The notes under the pieces are model-generated. The model was given only the letters and a program-made list of their open reading frames with translations. It made no database searches and had not been told where the DNA came from. From positions 3,679 to 67,678 of the forward strand of contig CAZCTN010000016.1 in assembly GCA_964501655.1 (NCBI GenBank): DNA of 64,000 bases. The letters run 5' to 3'. Below are positions 1 to 8,050 of the stretch, one piece after another. Within the stretch, counting starts at the first letter, position 1. Every line of letters starts with the position of its first letter. The position numbers were made by a program, and so were the translations under genes. The DNA is from JAAYJK01 sp964501655. GTDB lineage: Bacteria; Bacillota; Syntrophomonadia; Syntrophomonadales; Syntrophomonadaceae.

Positions 1-142
1 TTTTAATGGTAGTAGTTTTTCCAGCGCTATTCATACCCAAAAGGGCAAATAATTCACCTTTCTCAATAATCAGGTTCAAGTTGTCTACCGCTGTTAGTGC
101 AGCATATTTTTTGGTTAGATTAGTGATGGTTATAGCACTCAC
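1..142 (-). CDS. ABC transporter ATP-binding protein, N-terminal part (runs off the window)
   Basis: The first 47 codons of an ABC-transporter ATPase are visible; the rest lies beyond base 1. The start is a GTG at 142, six bases after a GGAGGTGG ribosome site; the ATG just upstream runs into a stop after nine codons. The protein opens with the usual beta-strand leader (ITITNLTKKYAALTAVDN) and reaches a Walker A loop reading GMNSAGKTTT. Family members normally have GxNGAGKTT, so the Ser in place of Gly is slightly unusual. It should energise an importer or exporter whose other subunits are outside the window. Substrate cannot be told. Confidence 0.85.
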   Translation of the reverse strand, partial: MSAITITNLTKKYAALTAVDNLNLIIEKGELFALLGMNSAGKTTTIK

Positions 143-145
143 TGA

Positions 146-736
146 TCATCCACCTCCGGGATAGTCTCTCCAAATATTGTCAAGCTGAATCCAGATCCTG
201 GATCACAGAATATTATAACCCAATTTGACTTTAGTTATAATGAAGCAGGATACCTAATTGATGAATACTCCAATCTTTCCGATCTCACAGACACCTGGCA
301 GAGCAGTGAAATAAACTGTACCAGCGAAAACCGTGTGGCCAGCTACAATGGACAGATAGTCAGCTAGGATGCCGACGGCAACATGACCTATGGACCTCTA
401 AACGGGCAAATGACCTCCTACAGCTTCGATTCCCGCAACCACCTTAGCGCAGCAGGAAACAGCAGCTATACCCCCTTCCTTTACAACGGCCAGTACGGCG
501 TTATGACCGATAGAAACGGCCTCATCTGCATGCAGGCCAGGTACTACAACCCAAACCCGGACGTGCATAGATTCGTTTCAACCGATATACTGGAAGGGGA
601 CATCAGTGACCCGCCGCGTTTGAACAGGTATGCGTATGGTTCAAATAATTCGGTAAATGGTATAGAGCTGACGGGGCATCAGGTTACAACGTATATGGTT
701 GGTATCTTGATGGAGAAGAAGTATCAAAAACAGTGA
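146..736 (+). pseudogene. Decayed RHS/YD-repeat protein, C-terminal core fragment
   Basis: An RHS-repeat protein remnant. The frame is open from about base 146, is cut by an in-frame TAG at 365-367, and continues to 736. The TAG falls where RHS proteins read Y-D-A-D-G-N-M-T, so it is probably a Tyr codon mutated to stop. Downstream is the RHS-associated core signature: YNGQYGVMTDRNGL, MQARYYNP, and LNRYAYGSNN. After the LTG near 676 the frame looks shifted: adding one base to the GGGG run at 673-676 gives GYNVYGWYLDGEEV and ends at a TGA at 751-753, inside the next gene's start. Intact RHS proteins are far longer and secreted. No start codon or signal peptide remains. An intact downstream toxin or immunity gene was not seen. 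Confidence 0.82.
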
Positions 737-749
737 GAGGAGGGTTTAT

Positions 750-3482
750 ATGAATAAGATAAAGCATGCGGGCAATTTGCACGATGAAAAATGGCATAGT
801 ATGGAAGAAGAAGCTATTTTACAAGAGTTGGCAAGCAACAGGGAAGGCCTTGGTTCGGCTGAAGCAGCCAAGCGGCTTTTGACTTACGGACCAAATGCTC
901 TGCCGTTAAAAAAACCGCCTACAGTCTGGATGGTATTAGTGCATCAAATCAAGAATCCGCTGATCTTTATTTTGATTACGGCTGCAATAGCCTCCCTGGC
1001 AATAGGGGAAATTACGGATGCCTTCTTCATTTTGCTGGTTATTGGGTTGAATAGTGCATTGGGAGCATACCAAGAATATAATGCTGAAAAAAACGCAGCC
1101 AGTTTACAGAACCTGCTAAAAATCAAAGCCCGAGTTCGGCGTGAAGGCAAAGAAACGGAGCTCTTTTCCGAAGGACTTGTGCCTGGGGATATCGTGCTAT
1201 TGGAATCAGGCTATAAAGTTCCGGCCGATATTCGCCTTCTTGATAGTCATAATTTATCATCGGATGAAAGTTTTTTAACCGGAGAATCTATAGCGGCTGT
1301 CAAAAAAATAGGAATACTGCCTTTATCCACCATTGTTAGTGAACGCAAAAACATGGCTTATGCCGGTTCCGGCATTGCATCCGGCCGTGGAACAGGTGTT
1401 GTTGTGGCTACCGGGATGAATACTGAAGTTGGCAAGATTGCGGGGAATGTCAATGAATCGGAAAGTGCCAAGCCACCTTTGGTTATGCGCATGGAGCGCT
1501 TTACCAAACAAATAAGTATTCTGGTAGTCTTCATTAGCTTATTATTAGCGATGATGATGGGTTTTCAGGGATATGATGCAGTTTCAATATTTTTCTTTGT
1601 TGTCGCCCTTGCCGTATCGGCAATACCGGAGGGGCTCCCGGTAGCACTTACTGTTGCATTGTCTGTTGCGGTATCCAGAATGTCCAAACGAAATGTTATT
1701 GTGAGAAGATTGCCTGCAGTGGAAAGTTTGGGCAGTTGCACCGTGATTGCCAGTGATAAAACGGGTACTTTAACCGTTAATCAGCAAACTGCCCGTCAGG
1801 TCTGGTTGGAAAGCGGACAGCTTTTTAATATTTCCGGCCAGGGGTATAACGGAGAGGGCGCGTTTACGGAATCAGCAGGCAAACCTCTTACGGATGAAAT
1901 GAGAGCAGAGCTTCTGAAGTTAAGTGACTTGGTGGTTTTAGCCAATGAGGCTGCCCTTGTCCAAGAAAACGGAGAATGGATATATTACGGAGATGCAATG
2001 GATATTGCTTTTTTGGCTATGAGTTATAAATTAGGCAGAAGCCCTGAAGAGGTAAAGACGAGGAAGCAATTGGTTGGGATGATTCCTTATGAATCCGAAA
2101 GAAAATATTCAGCAGCTTTTTATATTTATGAGGGATTTACCTCTGTGGCGATAAAAGGAGCCGTAGAAAAAGTCCTGGATTATTGCAAAATTGCTGAAGA
2201 TGGTAATAATCCGGGCAACTTCAAGCGGAAGCAAATTGAAATGCAGGCTGAAATGATGGCCAATCAGGGTTACCGAGTGCTTGCGGTGGCTGGTGGCATA
2301 TGTTCAAATTTTCAGAATAAAGAAATTTATGAAGGTGAAGATTTACCAGACCTGATTTTCCATGGGCTGGTTGGATTTATTGATCCTTTGCGGCCGGAGG
2401 CAATTGAATCTGTTAATCGCTGCAAGAGTGCAGGGATAAAAGTAATTATGATTACAGGCGATCATCCCGGTACTGCTTTTGCTATCGCGAAAGAACTTGG
2501 CATATCGGATAGGGATGAGCAAGCTGTTACAGGATTACAATTAAGTGAATCCGGTTCACCAGATAGTCCGCTTTTTGGCAACCTGGTTTCTTCTTCTCAT
2601 GTATTTGCCAGAGTATCTCCGTCTCAGAAGCTGGAAATCGTAGAATCTTTGATAAAACAGGGGGAATTCGTGGCGGTTACGGGGGATGGGGTGAACGATG
2701 CTCCTGCTTTGCGCCGCGCAAACATCGGTGTGGCTATGGGTTCCGGTACTGACGTAGCCAAAGAGATCAGTTCCATGATTGTTGCTGATGATAACTTTGC
2801 TTCCATCGTATCCGGTGTTGAAGAAGGAAGGTTTGCTTACGATAATGTACGCAAGGTGATTTATTTACTGATATCTACAGGGGCTGCTGAAGTTGTACTA
2901 TTTATCGCTTCTGTAGTTGCAGGCCTGCCTTTGCCGCTTTTGGCGGTACAGTTGCTATGGCTGAATCTTGTAACCAACGGAATTCAGGATGTTGCCCTTG
3001 CCTTTGAAGGTGGGGAACCGGGAGCGATGCAACGAAAACCCAGAAAACCCCAAGAGAAAATATTTGATACCCAAATGATCGGTCAAACAATCATTGCCGG
3101 ATTAACAATGGGTGGGATCGCTTTTGGCCTTTGGTTCTTCCTTGGGGAAATAAAAATGATGGATGAAGCCCATGCCCGCAGTATTGTTCTCTTGCTTATG
3201 GTTTTATTACAGAATGTACATGTATTTAATTGTCGTTCGGAATTGTCATCGGCGTTTAGGGTGCCGCTCAGTAGGAACTATCTTCTGATTTTAGGCGTGC
3301 TGTTAGCGCAGGGACTTCATGTTTTAAGTATGCATTTGCCCTTTATGCAGCATGTTTTGCGGGTAGAGCCCATTACCCCTTTTGAATGGCTGAGTGTATT
3401 AGCTTTTGCCCTGCCACTTCTTGTTGTGGTGGAGATTTACAAGATCATTAATCGAACAATCATCAAGAGAGACGCAGGTTGA
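750..3482 (+). CDS. Cation-translocating P-type ATPase (calcium-type, P2)
   Basis: A 910-residue membrane pump that moves a cation, probably Ca2+, across the cytoplasmic membrane using ATP. Seen in order: N-terminal cation-ATPase domain, two membrane segments near residues 63-105, actuator motif TGES (about 177-180), membrane helix 4 with PEGLP, phosphorylation motif DKTGTLT with Asp about 336, hinge motif TGDGVNDAP (about 644-652), and a C-terminal six-helix block. Length and order match SERCA-like bacterial pumps. The sixth-helix region reads NLVTNGIQDVALAFE rather than the NLVTDGLPATAL of SERCA, so ion specificity is uncertain (Ca2+, Mn2+, or monovalent). A GAGGAGGG ribosome site precedes the ATG. 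It appears monocistronic. Confidence 0.93.
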   Translation: MNKIKHAGNLHDEKWHSMEEEAILQELASNREGLGSAEAAKRLLTYGPNALPLKKPPTVWMVLVHQIKNPLIFILITAAIASLAIGEITDAFFILLVIGLNSALGAYQEYNAEKNAASLQNLLKIKARVRREGKETELFSEGLVPGDIVLLESGYKVPADIRLLDSHNLSSDESFLTGESIAAVKKIGILPLSTIVSERKNMAYAGSGIASGRGTGVVVATGMNTEVGKIAGNVNESESAKPPLVMRMERFTKQISILVVFISLLLAMMMGFQGYDAVSIFFFVVALAVSAIPEGLPVALTVALSVAVSRMSKRNVIVRRLPAVESLGSCTVIASDKTGTLTVNQQTARQVWLESGQLFNISGQGYNGEGAFTESAGKPLTDEMRAELLKLSDLVVLANEAALVQENGEWIYYGDAMDIAFLAMSYKLGRSPEEVKTRKQLVGMIPYESERKYSAAFYIYEGFTSVAIKGAVEKVLDYCKIAEDGNNPGNFKRKQIEMQAEMMANQGYRVLAVAGGICSNFQNKEIYEGEDLPDLIFHGLVGFIDPLRPEAIESVNRCKSAGIKVIMITGDHPGTAFAIAKELGISDRDEQAVTGLQLSESGSPDSPLFGNLVSSSHVFARVSPSQKLEIVESLIKQGEFVAVTGDGVNDAPALRRANIGVAMGSGTDVAKEISSMIVADDNFASIVSGVEEGRFAYDNVRKVIYLLISTGAAEVVLFIASVVAGLPLPLLAVQLLWLNLVTNGIQDVALAFEGGEPGAMQRKPRKPQEKIFDTQMIGQTIIAGLTMGGIAFGLWFFLGEIKMMDEAHARSIVLLLMVLLQNVHVFNCRSELSSAFRVPLSRNYLLILGVLLAQGLHVLSMHLPFMQHVLRVEPITPFEWLSVLAFALPLLVVVEIYKIINRTIIKRDAG

Positions 3483-3720
3483 TGGAGATGCAAACAACTC
3501 GGGCTGTAAGATAATGATTGAGAAATGGTATCTGATTTTATGCCAGATTCAGGATCATATGTTGTGCATTGACTATATCGTTGTTTGCAGGCAGGATTAT
3601 GGGTGGCTGGTGCGGTACTAGGATGTATATGAAACTATTAATGGGAAAGGAACGGGAAAAGGCAGCTTTGCCTTATAAAGCCGAATTACTATTTTTCAAA
3701 ATTATCTGGGGGAGTATAAA

Positions 3721-4035
3721 GTGAAACTTAACCACAGAGCATTATTTTTTGTTATTGTTTTAATAATCATTTTATTAATGGTTTTGGGGAGCAAAATATT
3801 TGGAACCGGTTATACCTCTGCGATAACAGATAAAAATGGCAAAACAATACCGGGGAGTATAGCGTCATTGGAAAAAGTCAACCTTGGAGGAATGGAACAG
3901 AGCATCCTTTTTAGAGGATATAATAAGGACAATCCAATTTTACTATGGCTGCACGGCGGGCCAGCTTTCTCGCAAATGCCAATTGCACACCATTATGATG
4001 AAACGTATCACTCCATATTAGGAATTTACATGTAA
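3721..4035 (+). pseudogene. Truncated alpha/beta hydrolase (proline-iminopeptidase-like), N-terminal fragment
   Basis: The start of an alpha/beta-hydrolase gene. It has an N-terminal membrane anchor (residues 8-28), then a first beta-strand and the oxyanion motif LLWLHGGPA, which is HGGPG in the intact family. The reading frame stops after 104 codons, just past the HHYDE segment, before the nucleophile elbow (GxSxG) and the catalytic Asp and His could appear. Full-length relatives run to roughly 300-370 residues. It lies behind a GGGGAG ribosome site. With no catalytic triad it is unlikely to be active, and no matching downstream remnant was seen. Confidence 0.72.
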
Positions 4036-4122
4036 AGAGTGTACTAACATAACAGGCAGTTATAAAATAGACATGTAAGAATACAACATGGCCCTTGCAT
4101 TCAGGAGGAAAAGGGAGACCTT

Positions 4123-4647
4123 ATGGCAATTATCTTAAAGAACCAAAAAGGAATGAACATCATTGGTCAGGGTGGCAAGATTATTCTATTTACTTTCCCG
4201 TCTTTTATTGCAGCGGTAATAGTTCATATTTACTTACCAGTATTTGCAGCCCTGCCTCATAGTATTAGCTTTATCAAGCCCATGGGATATATATTACTGC
4301 TTGTCGGCCTAATCCTTTGGGGGATGGCGCTAATCCAATTATTATCCGGCTTTTTCCAGGGCAAACTAATAACCACTGGCGCATACCGGGTGGTTCGTAA
4401 TCCTCTATACTCAAGTGTGGCATTCTTTATTCTTCCCGCGGCAGCGCTGATAACACTAACCTGGGTCTATTTTATTACTTCGGTTTTTTTGTATACCGGT
4501 GTAATGATTTTCGTCCGAGAAGAGGAGAAGCAGCTCACGAAGGTCTTTGGCCAAGAGTATGCAGATTATAAGTCGACAGTCAGTCGAATGGTTCCATTCT
4601 TTAAACCCCACCAGGCAGGGCAGGATATTTTCCGGTGCAGGCCATAA
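4123..4647 (+). CDS. Isoprenylcysteine carboxylmethyltransferase-family membrane protein
   Basis: A 174-residue integral membrane protein with four or five hydrophobic helices. The C-terminal half carries the ICMT/PEMT family signature: GAYRVVRNPLYSS around residues 86-98 and EEEKQLTKVFGQEYADYK near 137-155. Family members bind S-adenosylmethionine at a membrane interface and methylate lipids, cysteines or small lipophilic substrates; the substrate here is unknown. The ATG follows AGGGAGA at good spacing. The last dozen residues (after FFKPHQAG) look unconserved and may reflect a late frameshift. It stands alone, convergent with the regulator gene on the other strand. Confidence 0.83.
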   Translation: MAIILKNQKGMNIIGQGGKIILFTFPSFIAAVIVHIYLPVFAALPHSISFIKPMGYILLLVGLILWGMALIQLLSGFFQGKLITTGAYRVVRNPLYSSVAFFILPAAALITLTWVYFITSVFLYTGVMIFVREEEKQLTKVFGQEYADYKSTVSRMVPFFKPHQAGQDIFRCRP

Positions 4648-4804
4648 TATTATGCGGATATTAACAGCAAGCACTTTAATTAAGACTGTTCTATTATTGT
4701 TAATAATGCTGTCCATAACTGCAGTAAACATACTTATTCATGTAAGGCACCGCCCCGGGGTTCTCACCCTATGGCTGCATATATGGTCCGGCCCCATGCG
4801 GGCT

Positions 4805-6331
4805 CTACAACCGGGCCAGGATTTCCTTTAATCGAGCAATGGTATTGCTTCGGCTGCTGGCACGGCGGGATTCATTGCTTAGGATAAGATAAAGATAATC
4901 CCAAAAAGCAGAGATCATGTTATTCTGATTAATGGCAAAGACAACCGGGGGAAGAGAGTTTTTTACCACCAGCACGCCCACATCTTCGCGGACATAAACA
5001 ATAATCCCTTCCAGGTTTTTGCTGTTGCTTAGGTATACCGAGTAGTTGTCATATGTCTCAAGAAGATGAATAACATTTTGCAGATGCCGGCGATACTCCT
5101 CGGCTGTATATGACAACTGGACGGGGCTTAGCAGGTCGGAAAAGTTAACCGCGGCTTCTCCGGCTATAATCCGGTCAAGATTGGGCAGAGTGAAGATTTC
5201 GGCGACTTGGTGTTCCTGTATATTGATCAAAAATGTATCTATTCTATTCTGCTGATAGGATAATAATTGCTTCCTGGTGCCATGGTCGGCTCGGTCCATT
5301 ATGCTATTCAGCACGTCAGGCGGCAGGGTTAGATTACTCGGTCCATCAGCTTTGATAATAATGTTGGTTATTTCTGCTTCAAACTCCCTTAACAGGGATA
5401 AATAATCCCGGTTGTTGCCGGGAGTGGATATGCGCATAAGCGGACGGCATAGATGCAAAATACTGGTGTATTCTTCCATCAGCGCCTTGACCGTCTCCAG
5501 GTCGGTGAAAAGGAAATTGGCTTCCTTTCCGGTTGATCTGCCTACTGAGGAAGAAGCAACAGCCGCGGTTTCCGGGGCTATAAACAATGTGCGGCGGAAT
5601 AATCCATCCCTGGTTTTAGGGTAATAATAGGGCTCTATGGCGCCAGTCATATATAACGGCACCCATTTTCTGATCCCGGCCGCCATTTCTTCAAAATGAC
5701 GATTTATGGAGTGGATTATCTTTATTCGGTTGCCCTTCTGCAAAACCTGGGACAACATTGATGCCCATTTAGATGTAAACCCCGGATCGTCGGTCATCCA
5801 CTCCAGGCCCTCATCACTGTAGAGAAGCAGTGTTTGGGGAGTGTCACTTTTTAATACCAGGGACAAAAAGCCCAGGACCGCACTTTTCTTTCCCTGTACC
5901 CCATAAAACACTTCGGTTTCAGATACTGTTATACAGTCGGTTTTGCCAAGGTCAATACTGGTGCCCGCTGAGTTTTTCCTGAATTGGAAACTGCTGATAT
6001 CATCCAAAAATTCATCTATGGGGACAGATGGAAGGCCATGCTGGTTCAGCCACTGATAAATTATTACTTCCAATGGTTCAGTGGCAGAATACTTGGTTGC
6101 CGAATTGTCATTAATAGCTCCCAACAAAGCCGTTTTTTGATACTCAGCCCGGCAGCTGCGGGCAAAATATTCTGCCATAGATTGCAGATAAGTAACGTTC
6201 CGGGCCGGAGTACGAAGACCACGGCGCAGACGGCTGATAAAAGAAGCATCCAATGCAATATTGCGCGCCAGAATACTATTGGAAGTATTGGTTATGTTCA
6301 TTAGCAGATCAAGTTTTTTAGCGAAGGTCAT
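4805..6331 (-). CDS. Helix-turn-helix (XRE-like) transcriptional regulator with large unknown sensor region
   Basis: A 508-residue protein. Near residues 10-45 is an XRE-like helix-turn-helix (ILARNIALDASFISRLRRG, then RTPAR), a DNA-binding pattern with the serine-arginine recognition helix. The remaining ~430 residues match no family I can name; they are soluble, without membrane segments, and presumably sense a signal or oligomerise. The ATG at 6331 is preferred over the GTG at 6340 because that GTG is part of the AGAGGTGA ribosome site. The gene is divergent from the 6481-20307 cluster with a 150-base shared control region containing inverted repeats, so it probably regulates that cluster and itself (inference). 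Confidence 0.72.
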   Translation of the reverse strand: MTFAKKLDLLMNITNTSNSILARNIALDASFISRLRRGLRTPARNVTYLQSMAEYFARSCRAEYQKTALLGAINDNSATKYSATEPLEVIIYQWLNQHGLPSVPIDEFLDDISSFQFRKNSAGTSIDLGKTDCITVSETEVFYGVQGKKSAVLGFLSLVLKSDTPQTLLLYSDEGLEWMTDDPGFTSKWASMLSQVLQKGNRIKIIHSINRHFEEMAAGIRKWVPLYMTGAIEPYYYPKTRDGLFRRTLFIAPETAAVASSSVGRSTGKEANFLFTDLETVKALMEEYTSILHLCRPLMRISTPGNNRDYLSLLREFEAEITNIIIKADGPSNLTLPPDVLNSIMDRADHGTRKQLLSYQQNRIDTFLINIQEHQVAEIFTLPNLDRIIAGEAAVNFSDLLSPVQLSYTAEEYRRHLQNVIHLLETYDNYSVYLSNSKNLEGIIVYVREDVGVLVVKNSLPPVVFAINQNNMISAFWDYLYLILSNESRRASSRSNTIARLKEILARL

Positions 6332-6382
6332 AAAGATCACCTCTTGAAAATTTTATCATAATAGAAAAGAATTTGTCATATC

Positions 6383-6420
6383 TTTGGCATCAATCGTGCC
6401 AAAAAAATGTCAATGCCAAA
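6383..6420. promoter_or_regulatory. Inverted-repeat operator candidate between divergent genes
   Basis: TTTGGCA at 383-389 (within 6383-6389) pairs with TGCCAAA at 6397-6403, a 7-base spacer dyad. A second TGCCAAA follows at 6414-6420, so TTTGGCAT also pairs with ATGCCAAA across 22 bases. The site lies between the regulator start (6331) and the first gene of the cluster (6481). It fits a binding site for the divergent HTH regulator, by position only. Confidence 0.5.
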
Positions 6421-6480
6421 ATTATGGAATGGTAATATTATCTTGCATAATTTGATAAAATCTATTTTGAGGTGATTCTG

Positions 6481-6789
6481 TTGACCTTTAAGATAAGGCT
6501 CAAAACTGGGTTTTTCAAAACTCAGCCTTATTATCTTACCATTGGCCAGGGGCAAATAATACTAACTCCCCAGGAGGATATGGAAAAAGGCAGGCTGATA
6601 ATAAGCGAGGCTGACCTGCAGTCTGTTTGTATTACCAGACAGCAGTTATCTGCGGGTGAACTGGAGATTATAACCCGCTCCGGAGCATGCGTTGGCATTT
6701 TCTCTGATGAAACTGATCTGGAGGAGGTGTCCAGTGTCTTTAGCAGAGAATTCGGTCCAAAGCTTATTTTCCAGCAAGGATTGCATTAA
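6481..6789 (+). CDS. Small conserved-looking protein, possible PH-like fold
   Basis: A 102-residue soluble protein with alternating beta-strand character (FKIRLKTGFF, YYLTIGQGQIILTP, GELEIITRSG) and a final amphipathic helix. This resembles small bacterial PH-like domains, but I cannot assign a family. The start is a TTG at 6481, six bases after GAGGTG; an upstream in-frame GTG at 6472 is part of that ribosome site. It is the first gene of the long plus-strand cluster, directly opposite the regulator, with 140 bases before the next gene. Confidence 0.6.
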   Translation: MTFKIRLKTGFFKTQPYYLTIGQGQIILTPQEDMEKGRLIISEADLQSVCITRQQLSAGELEIITRSGACVGIFSDETDLEEVSSVFSREFGPKLIFQQGLH

Positions 6790-6929
6790 GTATGCTGAGC
6801 AAGGTTCCCATATCTGATTTATTCTTTATTTGCCTTGGTCCGTTTATGGCTAGGCACTTCAGGGAAGATTTATAACCATTATTGCAGGTACTAATAAAAT
6901 CATCGATTTAAGGAGGGATCAGCATATAT

Positions 6930-7499
6930 ATGAATACCATGGCACCTATGGAAATGCCTCGATGGAAAGTAGCACTTAACATGGTGATTAATCCCGGTGA
7001 GGTAGTTAAGAATCAGATGGCTCAAGTTCCCTGGCCATATTCCATACTGGTCTCGGGTCTGTCTTTTACTCTATTTTTTATGCAAACCGGCTTGGATATG
7101 TTTAAGACGGGTCAAATTGAGGTTTCAACCGTTATATTGATTACTCTCCTGGGGCTTTTCTACGGAACCGTTGGAGTTGCACTTATTGCCGTCTTAGCCT
7201 GGGCTTTATCCCAGGCCTCGGAGCGGAATTACACCATTGATTGGGCAATATCTTCATTTTCCCTGGGTTATTCGGCAACCCTGGTTTATGCCCTGCTGGG
7301 AGTAATCTTCTCCATTACCCTGGGGTGGAAAACAGCGGTGGCATTTGGGGTAACAGGCGTTCTGTGGGCATTAAGACCGTCATTGTTTACCATTCGACAG
7401 ATGTCGGGTGACCGAATTGCCTTCAGTATTGCCCTGACCACTTTGTGTGGTGCCATCCTCCTATTCGGCTGGGCATTATTAGGCCGTTTCGGTTTTTAG
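6930..7499 (+). CDS. Yip1-like polytopic membrane protein
   Basis: A 189-residue protein with five predicted membrane helices (roughly residues 41-60, 68-92, 102-125, 127-147, 165-185) after a soluble N-terminus containing the INPGEVVKNQ segment. That layout, with an N-terminal Pro-Gly motif before the helices, is the usual form of bacterial Yip1/YIP-like domain proteins. Their role is not well defined. AAGGAGGGATC lies upstream of the ATG. It is followed after 39 bases by another membrane protein, and both precede the giant secreted repeat protein, suggesting an envelope role. Confidence 0.6.
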   Translation: MNTMAPMEMPRWKVALNMVINPGEVVKNQMAQVPWPYSILVSGLSFTLFFMQTGLDMFKTGQIEVSTVILITLLGLFYGTVGVALIAVLAWALSQASERNYTIDWAISSFSLGYSATLVYALLGVIFSITLGWKTAVAFGVTGVLWALRPSLFTIRQMSGDRIAFSIALTTLCGAILLFGWALLGRFGF

Positions 7500-7538
7500 A
7501 AAATATATATATAACAATTATCAGGAGGTAGGTAATAT

Positions 7539-8030
7539 ATGGAAAAGAATCTTGGCTATACCAGGCAGCCAGGACCGCAAAGTGTTAAGTTCTGGCCAAT
7601 ATACCTGTGCTTTATCATATTTGGCATATTAATTCCCTTTAGTAAAACAGAAATAATTCTAAGCACACTTATATTATCAATATTAATAGCCATGGCGATA
7701 GGGTTTCTGGCCGTAAATATGCTCATTGTATCGCTAAAAAGCGGAAATCAGACCCTGCAGGCAGAAAACAGTCAGTTTGCACGAGAGGCTGTAGGTACAG
7801 GTATGTTGTTCATGATTCCTTTTACGGTTCTGGCTGTGTTAGCCCAGTTACTCTTGGGCTGGAATGCGGTAATGCCCTTTGCTTCGGCTGCTATTATGAC
7901 TGCAGCGGCCACGGCCGGGACTGAGGTTATGAAAAAAGGTGCCCCGGGGGTTAAGAATATCCTGATACCATCGTTGATTGCGTTCATATTTTCTACCAGT
8001 TGGATGATGCTGGTCGGGATACTGCCGTAG
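7539..8030 (+). CDS. Membrane protein of unknown function
   Basis: A 163-residue protein with four hydrophobic helices: about 19-36, 40-66, 86-105 and 110-127, plus one at the end (140-160). No family is recognised. AGGAGGTAGGTAATAT provides a good ribosome site for the ATG. The gene ends at 8030, 20 bases before the preferred start of the repeat protein, so the two are likely co-transcribed and perhaps coupled. Confidence 0.6.
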   Translation: MEKNLGYTRQPGPQSVKFWPIYLCFIIFGILIPFSKTEIILSTLILSILIAMAIGFLAVNMLIVSLKSGNQTLQAENSQFAREAVGTGMLFMIPFTVLAVLAQLLLGWNAVMPFASAAIMTAAATAGTEVMKKGAPGVKNILIPSLIAFIFSTSWMMLVGILP

Positions 8031-8050
8031 AAATGAAGGGGGTGAGAGGT

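Noticed and set aside
3406..3621. Frame overlapping the end of the P-type ATPase
   Set aside because: Out-of-frame shadow of the ATPase and non-coding DNA.
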